Origin: an uncultured Candidatus Melainabacteria bacterium
GTDB lineage: Bacteria; Cyanobacteriota; Vampirovibrionia; Gastranaerophilales; Gastranaerophilaceae
Length of the DNA: 36,545 nucleotides
Direction: 5' to 3'
Assembly (NCBI GenBank): GCA_934675685.1
Contig: CAKURL010000012.1
Coordinates: forward strand, 1-36,545
The translations under genes and the position numbers were made by a program. This document shows positions 35,554-36,545 of this stretch, piece by piece (position 1 is the first letter of the stretch; every line of letters starts with the position of its first letter). A model generated the notes under the pieces. That model was not told the DNA's origin. It ran no database searches and saw only the letters and a list, made by a program, of their open reading frames with translations.

Positions 35554-36545
35554 TTAAATCCTATCTTGCACGCTTAAATTTGCGCTTAGCGCCAATATAC
35601 ACAAAGGAATTGGCTTGTTTTGGATTATTGTTGCATTTTTTTCAATGTTTGCTGTAGCTAAAGGAGAAAAAACAACATTTTTTGAAAAAAGTTTCTTTGG
35701 GTTATTTATGCTATCTAAAGAACGACTCCCTTGGCTTAAAGTCTTTGAATCGTTTTCGATATAAAAATCTTCTCTTGAATTTAAAATTTTTATACTAATC
35801 TCATTTGCGTTTTTCTTTAAGCCCAATGTTTCGATGTTTTCAAAGTTCAAAGTCTCCATTTTAAAAACAAAAGGAAGCCCGATTAAAATATTTTTTGCTT
35901 TATAAGGTAAAACAACTTCGCCTTCCTCATTCACTTTTAAATTTTCCACAACTCCGCAATCAAGAAGTGCTGAGACACTTTCACCTTTCAGATAATCTAA
36001 ATTTGAAATTTTAGATACAGGTTCCTCAAAAACTTTTCTTTGCGCACAATCTAATAAAAAACTATCCTCAATGGAGTCATAAGTTCTTGATTTAAACCTT
36101 TCAATAAACCTTTTTTCTTCGCCATTAATTTTTCTTTTAACAACAAAATAACAAATATCTTCTTTGTCCTCTCGAATTGAGCACACGCTTTCAAATTCAC
36201 CTTTTGTTTTATGGATATGCCAAGCTGCAATTTTTTGCTTAGGGTTATATGTCAAAGCTCTGATTTCTCCGTTATCTAAAACGCACCATAAAATCCTATA
36301 AGGCTCTTTTGCATAAGCCATATCCACGATTTTTCTTCCTTTAAAAAGTTGCGATGCAAATAAAGAAAGCTCTTCGCCGTCATAAGAATCGGATAAATAG
36401 TTATATCCTAAATCCCTTACAATATTCCCTCCCGATTGCACAAACAAAACCATAGACCCAGAGACCACAGGTTTTACCTTACTTGCTCCATAAAAAGATT
36501 GAATATTAGAAACAGGAGCAGGGTTTGCGCTAAAAACGCCATCAG
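35554..36545 (-). CDS. Podovirus-like tail nozzle protein (5' end outside window)
   Basis: Reading on the minus strand from the window edge, the frame is open from 36545 through 35554, so the gene starts outside to the right. About 330 residues are visible, including GSMVLFVQSGGNIVRDLGY, ELSLFASQLFKGRKI, PYRILWCVLDNGEIRALTYN and AAWHIHKTKGEFESVCSI, followed by a VVKRKINGEEKRFIE segment. This is the recurrent pattern of phage tail tubular/nozzle proteins (T7 gp12 and its large distant relatives), a beta-propeller-like tail-tip component. A GTG at 36468 is an internal start alternative, but no good ribosome site was noted. It is upstream of the GNAT-like and fibre genes. Confidence 0.75.
   Translation of the reverse strand, partial: DGVFSANPAPVSNIQSFYGASKVKPVVSGSMVLFVQSGGNIVRDLGYNYLSDSYDGEELSLFASQLFKGRKIVDMAYAKEPYRILWCVLDNGEIRALTYNPKQKIAAWHIHKTKGEFESVCSIREDKEDICYFVVKRKINGEEKRFIERFKSRTYDSIEDSFLLDCAQRKVFEEPVSKISNLDYLKGESVSALLDCGVVENLKVNEEGEVVLPYKAKNILIGLPFVFKMETLNFENIETLGLKKNANEISIKILNSREDFYIENDSKTLSQGSRSLDSINNPKKLFSKNVVFSPLATANIEKNATIIQNKPIPLCILALSANLSVQDRI

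Noticed and set aside
1..36545. CRISPR array, rRNA genes or insertion sequences with transposase
   Set aside because: No regularly spaced repeats, rRNA-like segments or transposase-like frames were seen anywhere in the window.

Overview
The window is low-GC bacterial chromosome with a prophage segment at the right end. The best fit is the Gastranaerophilales/Melainabacteria branch next to Cyanobacteria. The evidence is a Ycf23/DUF561 protein (otherwise typical of cyanobacteria and plastids), several lineage-style hypothetical proteins with an N-terminal FKGN-like motif, a prepilin site with Ala instead of Gly at -1, and Gram-negative envelope genes (Skp/OmpH-like, LTxxQ-type periplasmic protein). 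This placement is inferred from gene content, not from a marker search.

Layout, left to right. Bases 1-1844 hold the 3' part of fusA. Bases 1990-4633 hold three minus-strand lineage-specific hypothetical genes, two of them paralogues. Bases 4850-6055 hold a three-gene unit: a small single-pass membrane protein, an ECF sigma factor and an exported LTxxQ-motif protein, recalling CnrYXH-type envelope or metal sensing. Bases 6106-10968 are a tight operon of a TPR protein, trpS (with a four-Cys [4Fe-4S]-type motif), an M20 peptidase and dapF. Bases 11057-12051 are rpsF-ssb-rpsR, and 12432-17220 are hom-thrC-leuS. Bases 17285-20857 hold an exported small protein and a zinc-ribbon membrane protein facing a divergent rmuC. 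Then come ycf23, a PDZ-less trypsin-like protease, a 555-residue hypothetical protein with an internal duplication, and an XRE-type regulator divergent from a chimeric prepilin/Cys-rich/DUF1566 surface protein.

Bases 26245-26700 carry no gene but are dense in palindromes: a REP-like hairpin, a 14-bp hairpin, and a 142-bp element bounded by perfect 18-bp inverted repeats. Next are tRNA-Ser(UGA), a Skp/OmpH-like gene, a tandem-domain PlsC-type acyltransferase, a lineage-specific membrane protein and an HD-domain protein.

Bases 31187-36545 are prophage, all genes on the minus strand and running in from beyond the right edge. In transcription order they are a podovirus-like tail nozzle protein, a GNAT-like protein, a tail fibre, a DUF4376 tail-fibre-assembly-like protein, a 611-bp non-coding stretch, a DUF1353 protein, a holin-like protein and a GH24 endolysin. 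The non-coding stretch is the most striking part of the window. It has two near-identical plus-strand promoters 314 bp apart, each driving a predicted structured antisense RNA across a tiny minus-strand reading frame (26 and 29 codons) with a strong Shine-Dalgarno site. This is the architecture of tandem type I toxin-antitoxin modules.

Three starts (TPR protein, homoserine dehydrogenase, XRE regulator) lie 6-7 bases after a -10 box and lack a Shine-Dalgarno site, which suggests leaderless mRNAs.
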